64,000 nt of DNA, taken from an uncultured Anaeroplasmataceae bacterium. Lineage in GTDB: Bacteria > Bacillota_I > Bacilli_A > Acholeplasmatales > Anaeroplasmataceae. Positions 45,228 to 53,011 of this stretch are shown in pieces. Every line of letters begins with the position of its first letter. The stretch's first letter is position 1. The position numbers and the translations under genes are program-made. Where the stretch lies: the NCBI GenBank assembly GCA_947629825.1, contig CANRFF010000001.1:1-64000 (forward strand), given 5' to 3'. The notes under the pieces are model-generated. The model ran no database searches and had not been told where the DNA came from. It was given only the letters and a program-made list of their open reading frames with translations.

Positions 45228-46272
45228 AATCAACAACAAATTGATTTCCGCAAACGTGGAGATCAACGGAGAAGATGTTTATTTCGAAGTGGAAGCGGGT
45301 TCCTATCAAATTTTGAAAAAAAGCAATTACAAGTACAAATTGATCGAAAGTTTCCGCAGTAAAATCTTGAGATATTTATCCAAATATTCTTTGATAATCG
45401 TTGGACTTTTGTTTATGTTTTCGATTTTATATATGAATGCGTTCCGTATCAGCAAAGTGCAGTTCAATCGTGAGACTCCGATCAATGACGAAATGGAACA
45501 GACGATTCGCTCCGCTTTCAAAAAACTGTTCTTTTTTAATTTTTGCAACTTGAATTACGAAAAAATTTCCAGACAATTTCGGGTGAAATATCCGCAATAC
45601 CCGTATATCAATGTCTCTTTGAAACAAAACGTTATTTTTGTGGAAATTTACAATTACGATGAGGTAACTCATCCGGCGGACAATTCCACTCCGGGCGATA
45701 TTGTAGCCAAAAAAGACGGAATTGTCGACGTTTTTTATGTCTATAACGGAGAAAATCAAGTAAAGAAAAACGAATATGTCCAAAGCGGAGATATTTTAAT
45801 CAGCGGATCGGTGACGGACAAAAGGATTCAGGCCAGTGGGCTGGTTATGGCGACGACTTATGAAAAATACGTATTGTCCCAAGAGAAAAACACCACCGAA
45901 AGTCAACTGACCGATGAAAAAGATCGGTATGTTCAGATTACTTTTTTCGGTTTGAAATTCAATTTCGGCAAAGACCATCATTATACTCAGTTTGAACAAA
46001 ACAGCACGACGACATTTAACTTCTTTGATTTTTTTACGATAAAACAAATTGAAGATACCAAAAAAGATGATATAATGAAAACATATACTTATGAGGAAGC
46101 TTTGGAATATTCCGCAAGAAGAATCGAAGAAGATTTTCAAAAGTCGCAAGTGAATTCACTGGAAAAAATTGTGGCTTTACGGGAACTCAAATGTGAAGAA
46201 ACGGATCAGGCGTATACCTTTACATTCATCGTCAAAAAATATGAATCGATTGGGGTATTTCAAAGTTATTGA
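45181..46272 (+). CDS. yqfD: Sporulation protein YqfD
   Basis: 363 residues. A cytosolic N-terminal domain (about 1-65), one transmembrane helix near 70-88 (LIIVGLLFMFSILYM), then the external YqfD domain with INDEMEQTIRSAFKK, SRQFRVKYPQYPYINVSL and YNYDEVTHPAD. The region KKNEYVQSGDILISGSV is the typical KGDxLISG-like motif. YqfD is part of the SigmaE-dependent membrane set in spore formers. AAGGACAG lies before ATG 45181. Its neighbours yqfC and phoH keep the conserved order. Confidence 0.85.
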   Translation: MKMIYKIKMNKEDYFKINNKLISANVEINGEDVYFEVEAGSYQILKKSNYKYKLIESFRSKILRYLSKYSLIIVGLLFMFSILYMNAFRISKVQFNRETPINDEMEQTIRSAFKKLFFFNFCNLNYEKISRQFRVKYPQYPYINVSLKQNVIFVEIYNYDEVTHPADNSTPGDIVAKKDGIVDVFYVYNGENQVKKNEYVQSGDILISGSVTDKRIQASGLVMATTYEKYVLSQEKNTTESQLTDEKDRYVQITFFGLKFNFGKDHHYTQFEQNSTTTFNFFDFFTIKQIEDTKKDDIMKTYTYEEALEYSARRIEEDFQKSQVNSLEKIVALRELKCEETDQAYTFTFIVKKYESIGVFQSY

Positions 46273-46284
46273 GGAGTGATTTGT

Positions 46285-47235
46285 TTGAATTTGCATTGCG
46301 TTGTTTCCCATTTGGAAGATGCGAGAAATCTTTCGGGAATTCAAAATGAACATTTGCGTTTGATCGGAGAATTATTTCATTGTGTGGTGGAATTGCGCGG
46401 AGATTCGGTTTTGTGTGATTTGGCGGATCCGGATAAACTTCAGAAATTGGAAGTTTATATGCAAACGTTACTGGAAGTATCCCAACTCGGAACTCATTTG
46501 ACGACCAATGATATCGTCTATATTTTTCGGTTGCAGGAACAAGGACTTCTTTCGGAGTATCTTTCTTTTTTGAAAAATCGCAAACCGATCGGTCATACTT
46601 ATCATAATAAACCGCTCTATGCTAAGACATTGTGCCAACAAAAATATCTGACACTTTTGGAAAAGAAGGATTTGATTTTTTCCATGGGAGCCGCCGGTAC
46701 CGGAAAAACGTATCTGGCGGTGGTTTATGCCGTTTCCATGCTCAAAAAAGGATTTTATGAAAAAGTGATTCTGACTCGTCCGGCAGTCGAAGCCGGAGAA
46801 TCGTTGGGCTTTTTGCCGGGAGATTTCAAAGAGAAAGTCGATCCGTATCTGCGTCCTTTGTATGATGCCTTGTACGACTTATTGGGAGTAGAACAAACCA
46901 ATACGTTGATCGAAAAGCAGGTTTTGGAGATTGCTCCGCTTGCTTATATGCGAGGACGGACTTTGGAAAAATCGGTGATTATTCTGGATGAAGCTCAAAA
47001 TGCGACGAAAGATCAACTGAAGATGTTTTTGACTCGTTTGGGCGTCAATTCCAAAATGATCATTACGGGAGATTGTTCTCAAGTGGATCTTCCGGTTCAC
47101 AAAACATCGGGATTGAAAATCGCAGCGGAAATTTTAAAAGATCTTTCGGAAGTCGGTGTGATTGAATTCGGTTCTTCGGATGTCATCAGACATCCGTTGG
47201 TTGCGAAAATCATCGAACGATTCGAAAATAAGTGA
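46285..47235 (+). CDS. phoH: PhoH-like ATPase
   Basis: 316 residues. ATP loop SMGAAGTGKTYLAV near 133-146, Walker B VIILDEAQNAT near 233, and the conserved LTRPAVEAGESLGFLPGDFKEKVDPYLRPLYDAL near 164-197 define the PhoH family, likely RNA-related ATPases. The start is probably TTG 46285 with GAGGAG eight bases upstream; an alternative GTG at 46276 overlaps that site. It follows yqfD by 12 bases. The usual ybeY partner lies 18 kb upstream in this window. Confidence 0.92.
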   Translation: MNLHCVVSHLEDARNLSGIQNEHLRLIGELFHCVVELRGDSVLCDLADPDKLQKLEVYMQTLLEVSQLGTHLTTNDIVYIFRLQEQGLLSEYLSFLKNRKPIGHTYHNKPLYAKTLCQQKYLTLLEKKDLIFSMGAAGTGKTYLAVVYAVSMLKKGFYEKVILTRPAVEAGESLGFLPGDFKEKVDPYLRPLYDALYDLLGVEQTNTLIEKQVLEIAPLAYMRGRTLEKSVIILDEAQNATKDQLKMFLTRLGVNSKMIITGDCSQVDLPVHKTSGLKIAAEILKDLSEVGVIEFGSSDVIRHPLVAKIIERFENK

Positions 47236-47263
47236 ATATTTGGTTTTTCTTGAAAGCGAGAAA

Positions 47264-47297
47264 TAAAAAAAGACGATGTTCGATCGTCTTTTTTTTT
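47264..47297. terminator. Bidirectional intrinsic terminator
   Basis: AAAAAAAGACGAT pairs with ATCGTCTTTTTTT around GTTCG, serving phoH (plus) and the CYTH gene (minus). Confidence 0.9.
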
Positions 47298-47305
47298 GAA
47301 AACGG

Positions 47306-47848
47306 TTATTTTCGATTTTCGAAAGCCCGTTTACTTTTACGAATGGATTCTTTATAGGGAATCTGATGACAAGAGAGGAAGTCTTGAAAACTTTTGGTTC
47401 CCGGCTCCACTTCGTCTACTTCATATTCGATTTCATAGTCTACTTTCCCGTAGTATTCGCTCCGATCGATGAAAATCGTTCCGTCTTTGTAAGGGAAAGA
47501 TACCCGATAAGTAGTCAGTTCGGCAATTCTTTTGACTTGATAGGGAAGATCGATGATATGGGCGTCAAACCCATGTTCGAGCATCTCCGATGCTTTTTCT
47601 TTGCTGATGAAAATATGTGTTTCGTCGGCACCGATATCGGCACGGATTTTTTTCGTCAATTTGTAATTGTTTCCTTTTTGCCGGATTCGAAGAACGATTT
47701 GTTGATTCATCAAATCCAGATTTTCGGTGTCGAAATAGAAGTTGGTTTGGGAAAAAATATTGTTTTCCAAATCGAATTCGTGAATCAATTCTTCATATTT
47801 TTCTTTGGAAATAAAGGTTTTAAATTCGATTTCTTTATTTTCATTCAT
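47306..47848 (-). CDS. CYTH-domain protein (YjbK-like triphosphatase)
   Basis: 180 residues. The EIEFK motif at residues 6-10 and alternating charged beta strands of the triphosphate tunnel are evident (IVLRIRQKGNNYKLTKK, TIFIDRSEYYGKVDYEIEYEV). CYTH proteins hydrolyse inorganic or nucleoside triphosphates; B. subtilis YjbK is the closest Firmicute pattern. Substrate untested here. GAGGTGA lies before the start. Stands alone, convergent with phoH. Confidence 0.88.
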   Translation of the reverse strand: MNENKEIEFKTFISKEKYEELIHEFDLENNIFSQTNFYFDTENLDLMNQQIVLRIRQKGNNYKLTKKIRADIGADETHIFISKEKASEMLEHGFDAHIIDLPYQVKRIAELTTYRVSFPYKDGTIFIDRSEYYGKVDYEIEYEVDEVEPGTKSFQDFLSCHQIPYKESIRKSKRAFENRK

Positions 47849-47971
47849 GAAAAATCACCTCGGATTCCCAGTAGTATTTATATTATCTATCATTTATTTT
47901 AAAAAATCAAGTATTGTAACAAATTTATACATTTTCATGCTTTTTTATCGAAATCCGAAAAAGAAAAAATC

Positions 47972-48544
47972 CTATTTGCTTAGGATTTCATCAATGATAT
48001 GATATCGGAGGGCTTCCTCGCCGGACATATAGTAGTCCCTTTCGGTGTCGTGTTCTATTTTTTCTACCGGTTGGTGTGTCAATTCCGCCAGAAGTCGATT
48101 CATTTGATCTTTGGTTTTCAGTAATCTTTTGGCCTGAATATCAATATCCGAAACAACTCCTTGCATTCCGCCGTAAGGTTGGTGAATCATAATTTCGGCG
48201 TGCGGAAGAGCATATCTTTTTCCGGTTCCCGCCGCCAGCAGAAATGCCGCCATTGACATCGCCATTCCCACGACAATGGTATTGACTTTGGCTTGAATAT
48301 AGCGCATGGTGTCGAAAATGGCCAAGCCTGCGGTAATGGAACCTCCGGGAGAAGAGATATAGAGTTGAATTTCTTCTTTGGATACGGAGTCCAAATAGAG
48401 AAGCTGACTGATAATCAAAGAACTGATATGATCGTCGATTTCTCCGATCAAAAGGATGATTCGATCGGATAACAAGCGGGAGTAAATGTCGAAACTTCTT
48501 TCACCGGTACTGCTTTTTTCCAGAACATAAGGGATATAATTCAT
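47972..48544 (-). CDS. clpP: ATP-dependent Clp protease proteolytic subunit
   Basis: 190 residues. Serine protease of the ClpP ring: YISSPGGSI near 60, catalytic Ser in GMAMSMAAFLLAAG near 92-105, catalytic His in HAEIMIHQPYGG near 117-128, and Asp near 165-170 (DTERDYYMS). The nucleophile motif is GMAMSMA instead of the usual GMAASMG, a small variation. ATG 48544 follows AGAAGG; a longer frame to 48577 is less likely. The gene is divergent from gapA. It works with ClpX/ClpC chaperones not seen here. Confidence 0.93.
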   Translation of the reverse strand: MNYIPYVLEKSSTGERSFDIYSRLLSDRIILLIGEIDDHISSLIISQLLYLDSVSKEEIQLYISSPGGSITAGLAIFDTMRYIQAKVNTIVVGMAMSMAAFLLAAGTGKRYALPHAEIMIHQPYGGMQGVVSDIDIQAKRLLKTKDQMNRLLAELTHQPVEKIEHDTERDYYMSGEEALRYHIIDEILSK

Positions 48545-48621
48545 GGTTTTACCTTCTTTCCGATGAAATGGTAACAAAAACGTTTACATAATTTTGTTTG
48601 ATTTTGTCGATATAAAAAATA

Positions 48622-48650
48622 TTGATAATAAAAGTTTTAAGTGGTAAAAT
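48622..48650 (+). promoter_or_regulatory. SigmaA promoter of gapA
   Basis: TTGATA (48622-48627), 17 bases, TAAAAT (48645-48650) preceded by TGG. Confidence 0.85.
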
Positions 48651-48693
48651 AATATCGTAAATATTGATACAATATCAGGAGGAATTTAAAAGT

Positions 48694-49725
48694 ATGGCTA
48701 TTAAGGTAGCAATCAATGGTTTTGGTCGTATCGGACGTTTGGCATTCCGGCAAATGTTTGGTGCGAAAGGGTATGAAATCGTTGCGATTAACGATTTGAC
48801 CGACCCGAAAATGTTAGCGAATTTATTGAAGTATGATACTGCGCAAGGTGGCTATTGCGGTCGCATCGGAGAAGGCTTACATTCAGTAAAAGCAGATGAA
48901 AATTCGATTACGGTAGACGGAAAGAAAATCACGATTTACGCAGAAAAAGATGCGGTAAATCTCCCTTGGAAAGAATTGGGAGTCGACGTTGTATTGGAAT
49001 GTACCGGATTCTATACAAAGAAAGAAAAGGCTCAGGCACATATTACTGCCGGTGCCAAGAAAGTGGTTATCTCCGCTCCGGCCGGCAATGATTTGCCTAC
49101 GATCGTTTACGGAGTCAACGAACATACGTTAACCGCAAGCGATACGATTATTTCGGCTGCTTCTTGTACGACGAATTGTTTGGCTCCGATGGCAAACGCA
49201 TTGAACAAATATGCCGAAATCCAATCGGGGATTATGAGCACGATTCATGCTTATACGGGCGACCAGATGATTTTGGATGGTCCACATAGAAAAGGAGATT
49301 TGAGAAGAGCACGTGCCGGCGCTGCGAATATCGTTCCGAATTCCACCGGTGCCGCAAAGGCCATCGGATTGGTTATTCCGGAATTGAACGGAAAATTGAT
49401 CGGTTCTGCACAACGTGTTCCTGTCGTAACAGGCTCCACAACCATTTTAACCGCTGTAGTCAAAGGTCATGACGTTACCGTAGACGGAATCAATGCGGCT
49501 ATGAAAGCGGCATCTTCCGAATCTTACGGATACAATGAAGATCCGATTGTTTCTTCCGATGTCATCGGTATGAAATTCGGTTCTTTATTCGACGCAACTC
49601 AGACGATGGTCAGCAAGGTTGGCGAGGATTTATATCAGGTACAAGTGGTTTCTTGGTATGATAACGAAAATTCCTATACCAGCCAAATGGTTCGTACCAT
49701 CAAATACTTTGCGGAATTAAAGTAA
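48694..49725 (+). CDS. gapA: Glyceraldehyde-3-phosphate dehydrogenase, type I
   Basis: 343 residues. Oxidises glyceraldehyde-3-phosphate with NAD+ and phosphate in glycolysis. The NAD loop is [16 protein letters not shown] at the start, the catalytic cysteine is in [12 protein letters not shown] near 150-161, and [21 protein letters not shown] and [13 protein letters not shown] complete the signature. IVAIND at the end of strand 2 indicates NAD preference. AGGAGG precedes ATG 48694; start codons upstream in frame are not supported. Codons differ slightly from neighbours (more GTA/GCA), as expected for a highly expressed gene. Followed by a strong terminator. Confidence 0.97.
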   Translation: MAIKVAINGFGRIGRLAFRQMFGAKGYEIVAINDLTDPKMLANLLKYDTAQGGYCGRIGEGLHSVKADENSITVDGKKITIYAEKDAVNLPWKELGVDVVLECTGFYTKKEKAQAHITAGAKKVVISAPAGNDLPTIVYGVNEHTLTASDTIISAASCTTNCLAPMANALNKYAEIQSGIMSTIHAYTGDQMILDGPHRKGDLRRARAGAANIVPNSTGAAKAIGLVIPELNGKLIGSAQRVPVVTGSTTILTAVVKGHDVTVDGINAAMKAASSESYGYNEDPIVSSDVIGMKFGSLFDATQTMVSKVGEDLYQVQVVSWYDNENSYTSQMVRTIKYFAELK

Positions 49726-49733
49726 TGAGAAAG

Positions 49734-49769
49734 AATCAAAGGCCTCCTCATTTGGCCTTTGATTTTTTT
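49734..49769 (+). terminator. Intrinsic terminator after gapA
   Basis: AATCAAAGGCC pairs with GGCCTTTGATT around a 9-base loop, followed by seven Ts. Confidence 0.92.
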
Positions 49770-49779
49770 ATTTTATTTA

Positions 49780-49788
49780 TGTTACAAT
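49780..49788 (+). promoter_or_regulatory. Extended -10 promoter of ung
   Basis: TGT-TACAAT shortly after the gapA terminator; the start codon of ung is 17 bases downstream. Confidence 0.5.
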
Positions 49789-49804
49789 AGATGAGGTGAT
49801 TCAA

Positions 49805-50464
49805 ATGGGTTGGAAAGAATTTTTGGATGAAGAGAAAAAACAGCCGTATTATCTGAAATTGAAACAGGCGGTCGATGAAGAATATGCGAATTATCGTTGT
49901 TTTCCGGATTATCGGCGGATTTATCATGCGTTTTCCAAGACGAAAATGGAAAATATCAAAGTGGTGATTTTGGGACAGGATCCGTATCATGAAATCAATC
50001 AGGCTCACGGTCTTGCGTTTTCGGTTTTATGTCCGGATTTACCTCCGTCTTTGGTCAATATCTACAAGGAAATGAGCGATGACTTACAGATTGCGGTTCA
50101 TCAAGACGGCAATCTGGATTATTTGGCGGAACAAGGGGTTCTTTTGTTGAATACCGTTTTGACGGTTCGTGAGGGACAAGCCTTTTCCCATCGGAATTTG
50201 GGATGGGAAATCCTGACCGACCATGCGATTCAAAAAATCAATGAATTGAATCAACCGATCGTATTTATTCTGTGGGGGGCTGCCGCACAAGCGAAAAAAA
50301 TATATTTAACCAATCCGAATCATTTGATTCTTTCTTCGGCACATCCGTCTCCGCTTTCGGCTCATCGCGGTTTTTTCGGGTCGAAACCTTTTTCGAAAAC
50401 CAACCGTTTTTTGAAAGAGCACGGAGTGGAACCGATTCATTGGGTCAAAGCCCAAAACGTTTGA
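49805..50464 (+). CDS. ung: Uracil-DNA glycosylase
   Basis: 219 residues, family 1 UDG. The water-activating motif is VILGQDPYHEINQAHGLAFS near 57-76, and the minor-groove intercalation loop is HPSPLSAHRGFFGSKPFS near 182-199. It removes uracil from DNA to start base-excision repair. GAGGTGAT at 49792-49799 fits ATG 49805. It overlaps nothing and is followed 36 bases later by the LysM gene, perhaps on the same transcript. Confidence 0.95.
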   Translation: MGWKEFLDEEKKQPYYLKLKQAVDEEYANYRCFPDYRRIYHAFSKTKMENIKVVILGQDPYHEINQAHGLAFSVLCPDLPPSLVNIYKEMSDDLQIAVHQDGNLDYLAEQGVLLLNTVLTVREGQAFSHRNLGWEILTDHAIQKINELNQPIVFILWGAAAQAKKIYLTNPNHLILSSAHPSPLSAHRGFFGSKPFSKTNRFLKEHGVEPIHWVKAQNV

Positions 50465-50500
50465 AACCAAAGCCATATATATAGTATGGGTGAAATAAAA

Positions 50501-50905
50501 ATGCAAGGAAATTATTATAATTCTTCCTACAATAATTTAGAACAATATATTGTTCAGAAAAATGATTCTTTATATATGATTGCCAAAAAATATAATGTTT
50601 CCGTAGAAGAGTTGAAGAAAATCAATCATCTGGTTACGAATATGATTTATCCGAATCAGATTCTGTTTATTCCGAAAACGACAACATATCCGCAGACGGA
50701 TAGTATTCAGAAATTTATCGGTAAATATCCGCAAGTTTATTCTCCTACCGCAAATACTTACTCTCAGGGCGTGAAAAATCATGTGGTCGGTAGTTCGGAT
50801 ACCATAGAGGATCTTTTGGCAAGATATCATCTGTCTCCGATTGAATTTTTGAAATTAAATGAAAAAATAATTTTAAAAGCCGGAGAAAATCTCATTGTCG
50901 GATAA
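50501..50905 (+). CDS. Small LysM-domain protein
   Basis: 134 residues, no signal peptide. A clear LysM motif occupies about 17-60 (QYIVQKNDSLYMIAKKYNVSVEELKKINHL...YPNQILFIP) and a second, weaker one about 92-134 (NHVVGSSDTIEDLLARYHLSPIEFLKLNE...AGENLIVG). Between them lies a Tyr/Pro/Thr-rich linker. Lack of a secretion signal together with LysM recalls spore-coat or cortex-associated LysM proteins (SafA-like), consistent with yqfC/yqfD nearby, though direct evidence is lacking. GGGTGA precedes ATG 50501. Confidence 0.8.
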   Translation: MQGNYYNSSYNNLEQYIVQKNDSLYMIAKKYNVSVEELKKINHLVTNMIYPNQILFIPKTTTYPQTDSIQKFIGKYPQVYSPTANTYSQGVKNHVVGSSDTIEDLLARYHLSPIEFLKLNEKIILKAGENLIVG

Positions 50906-50914
50906 GGAACGGAA

Positions 50915-50940
50915 AGGGCGTAAATCTACGCTTTTTTTTA
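50915..50940 (+). terminator. Intrinsic terminator
   Basis: GCGTA (50918-50922), loop AATC, TACGC (50927-50931), lengthened by G-T and A-T pairs into the eight-T run. Confidence 0.7.
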
Positions 50941-50946
50941 TTTTTA

Positions 50947-50955
50947 TGATATAAT
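50947..50955 (+). promoter_or_regulatory. Extended -10 promoter of the Nudix gene
   Basis: TGA-TATAAT directly after the preceding terminator, 24 bases before the start codon. Confidence 0.6.
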
Positions 50956-50978
50956 CTTTGCAAGGGAGTTGACGGAAG

Positions 50979-51473
50979 ATGAAATATTGTCTGGAGTGCG
51001 GAACGAAACTGATTTTGAAAGAATTGAAAAACGAAGGGCTGATTCCTTACTGCCCGCACTGCGAGGCCTATCGGTTTGAACCGTTCAGTACGGCGGTCAG
51101 TATGATTGTTTTAAGTCCGGATCTGAAAAAAACGTTATTCATTCAACAATACGGTGCGGGGAAAAATTGGTTGGTGGCCGGATATATCAATCGGGGAGAA
51201 ACCGCCGAAGAAGCCGTTTGCAGAGAATTGAAAGAAGAGGTGGGTTTAGAGATACGAAAGATGTTTTTCCAAAAGACATTGTACTGGCCGAAAAGCAATG
51301 CCCTTTTGCTGAACTTTGTGGTCATTGTCACTTCGGAAGAAGTCGTTTCGAATTGGGAAATCGATCACTATGAGTGGGTTCCGGTCGAACAGGGAATCAA
51401 AAACGTAGCCAAAGGCGGTTTGGCGGAGGCCTTTTTTCACTGTTTTTTACAGCATCGTACGGATTATCATTGA
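50979..51473 (+). CDS. Nudix hydrolase with N-terminal zinc ribbon
   Basis: 164 residues. The first 30 contain two CxxC pairs (CLECG and CPHC) forming a zinc ribbon. The Nudix box GYINRGETAEEAVCRELKEEVGL near 64-86 keeps all consensus residues (G...E...REUxEExG). This zinc-ribbon plus Nudix arrangement resembles NudC-like or ADP-ribose-type hydrolases; which nucleotide is cleaved cannot be told. The terminal HYEWVPVEQ is typical. Lies just before the unusual operon but on a separate promoter. Confidence 0.88.
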   Translation: MKYCLECGTKLILKELKNEGLIPYCPHCEAYRFEPFSTAVSMIVLSPDLKKTLFIQQYGAGKNWLVAGYINRGETAEEAVCRELKEEVGLEIRKMFFQKTLYWPKSNALLLNFVVIVTSEEVVSNWEIDHYEWVPVEQGIKNVAKGGLAEAFFHCFLQHRTDYH

Positions 51474-51540
51474 GATTTTTCCATTATTTTACATTCAAAG
51501 GTTACATTTTGACATCAATTTTCTTTTTTGACGGAAAAGG

Positions 51541-51569
51541 TTGAAAAGTCGCATCAATCATAGTATAAT
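51541..51569 (+). promoter_or_regulatory. SigmaA promoter of the AAA/repeat-protein operon
   Basis: TTGAAA (51541-51546), 17 bases, TATAAT (51564-51569). This is the only convincing promoter seen for the genes from 51626 to the window end. Confidence 0.8.
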
Positions 51570-51581
51570 GAAACAATAAGG

Positions 51582-51603
51582 TATAGAATTATATAATTCT
51601 ATA
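51582..51603. promoter_or_regulatory. 22-bp perfect palindrome in the operon leader
   Basis: A 22-base perfect palindrome, TATAGAATTAT followed at once by ATAATTCTATA. It starts about six bases after the expected transcription start and ends 22 bases before the first start codon. A dimeric repressor site is the simplest reading; a short RNA hairpin masking the leader is the alternative. Confidence 0.7.
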
Positions 51604-51625
51604 AAGTGATTGTGGGGATAGTAGT

Positions 51626-53011
51626 ATGTTGAAAGAAAATATCCGGGAAGAACAACCAGAACAAAAAGGAACGAAGGAAGAACATTCGGAGTTTCAACCA
51701 CCCAAAACGTTTTTCAAACGCAAGACGAAAATCTGTTTTGTCGTTTTTTGTTTTTTCTATCTGAATGCCTTGATAGGATATACAATGTATCGTTTATGGG
51801 AAAACAAAACATTACCGCAGATTCTTGTCGTTTCTTTTGTGGCGGTTGTTTTTAATTTTGCGTTGATTGCCTGTTTGATTCATTTATTACGAAATAAACC
51901 GATGATTGTTGCCGATGTTTCCGATTTGCTTCGGGAAATCGATTGTCCCAATGCTTATCCGGTGGAAATAAAAAAAGAAGATGCAGTCGAAGAGGATCTT
52001 TTGGAAGATGTCATCGCTGAGAAAGGTTCTTATGAAGAAATTTACAATCCGCAAGGTCAAGTGAAGTCGTTGAGTTTGGCTGATGCCTGTACTCAGTTTT
52101 GTGCGTATTCCGCTACGAGAGGATTGCTTGTCGACTATTCTACCGCCAGAGTTTTCTTCTCGGCGCTTACGACAACCAAATTGATTTTGATTCGCAGTAT
52201 TCAGGAAAATCTGGCGAAAAAGTTCATTACCATCGCCAAAGAATATTTTTCCAATCAGACGCCTCTTATTTTCATTGATTCGCAAATGATGACGAATCGC
52301 CAGTTTTTGAATCATCCGCTTTTCCGTCAAGCCGTGGAAGAAGCCAATGCGTTTCCCGATCGGATTACGCTTGCGGTGTTGGACGGAATGAGCATGAGTC
52401 AGATGGATAAAATTTTTGCGCCGATGATGCCGTTTATCGGAAAAGTCGAAAAAACATGGCCGATGAGCGGTGAGATGACGATTCCTCAAAATTTTTGGAT
52501 GGTTGCGCTTACCGAAGAAAATGAGTATTCCAAAGATCTGGCAATGAATACTCTGACTTTGGAATTGGATGGTCGTTTTGCGGAAGAAACGGAATTTACA
52601 GAAGAACTGAAATTGCTGAGTTACTCGAATCTTGTGGACAATCTGGTCGTGGATGACGATTTTCTCTATTCCATTTCGGAAGAAGATTGGAAGAAATTGG
52701 ACGAATTGGAAGACTATCTTCAAAGATATGCGAGATTTCATTTGGAAAACCGCTCGACGAATCAAATGGAAGACTTTGCGTTTGCCTATATGATTGCGGG
52801 TGGAGAAGAAAAAGATGCGCTGGACGGCGTTTTGGCTTGTAAGATTTTACCGCCGCTTCTTCAAAATTCCGAATTGACGTCGATGGAAAAAGAAGACAAT
52901 CTTTCTGCGAAAATCGAAGAACTATTCGATCCGGATCATCTTCAACACAGTCGTAAAGTTTTAAAGCGGGTGCAAAAGAAAGCAGAGGGATTGAAAAATG
53001 ATGTTGTTTAG
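51626..53011 (+). CDS. Membrane protein with inactive AAA-like domain (first gene of the system)
   Basis: 461 residues. A charged 30-residue N-terminus is followed by two transmembrane helices (about 34-52 and 66-88). An acidic linker leads to a cytoplasmic domain that lines up with the AAA proteins encoded next: FFSALTTTKLILIRSIQENL near 175-194 sits where their Walker A helix lies but has no GxxxxGK[ST]. LAVLDGMSMSQMDKIF near 250 replaces Walker B LDEMNIAR (Glu lost). PQNFWMVALTEEN near 288-300 parallels their sensor-1 segment PENMWFIGTANND. I infer a catalytically dead paralogue, perhaps a structural subunit of the AAA ring. The ribosome site is weak (GGGGA). Confidence 0.7.
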   Translation: MLKENIREEQPEQKGTKEEHSEFQPPKTFFKRKTKICFVVFCFFYLNALIGYTMYRLWENKTLPQILVVSFVAVVFNFALIACLIHLLRNKPMIVADVSDLLREIDCPNAYPVEIKKEDAVEEDLLEDVIAEKGSYEEIYNPQGQVKSLSLADACTQFCAYSATRGLLVDYSTARVFFSALTTTKLILIRSIQENLAKKFITIAKEYFSNQTPLIFIDSQMMTNRQFLNHPLFRQAVEEANAFPDRITLAVLDGMSMSQMDKIFAPMMPFIGKVEKTWPMSGEMTIPQNFWMVALTEENEYSKDLAMNTLTLELDGRFAEETEFTEELKLLSYSNLVDNLVVDDDFLYSISEEDWKKLDELEDYLQRYARFHLENRSTNQMEDFAFAYMIAGGEEKDALDGVLACKILPPLLQNSELTSMEKEDNLSAKIEELFDPDHLQHSRKVLKRVQKKAEGLKNDVV

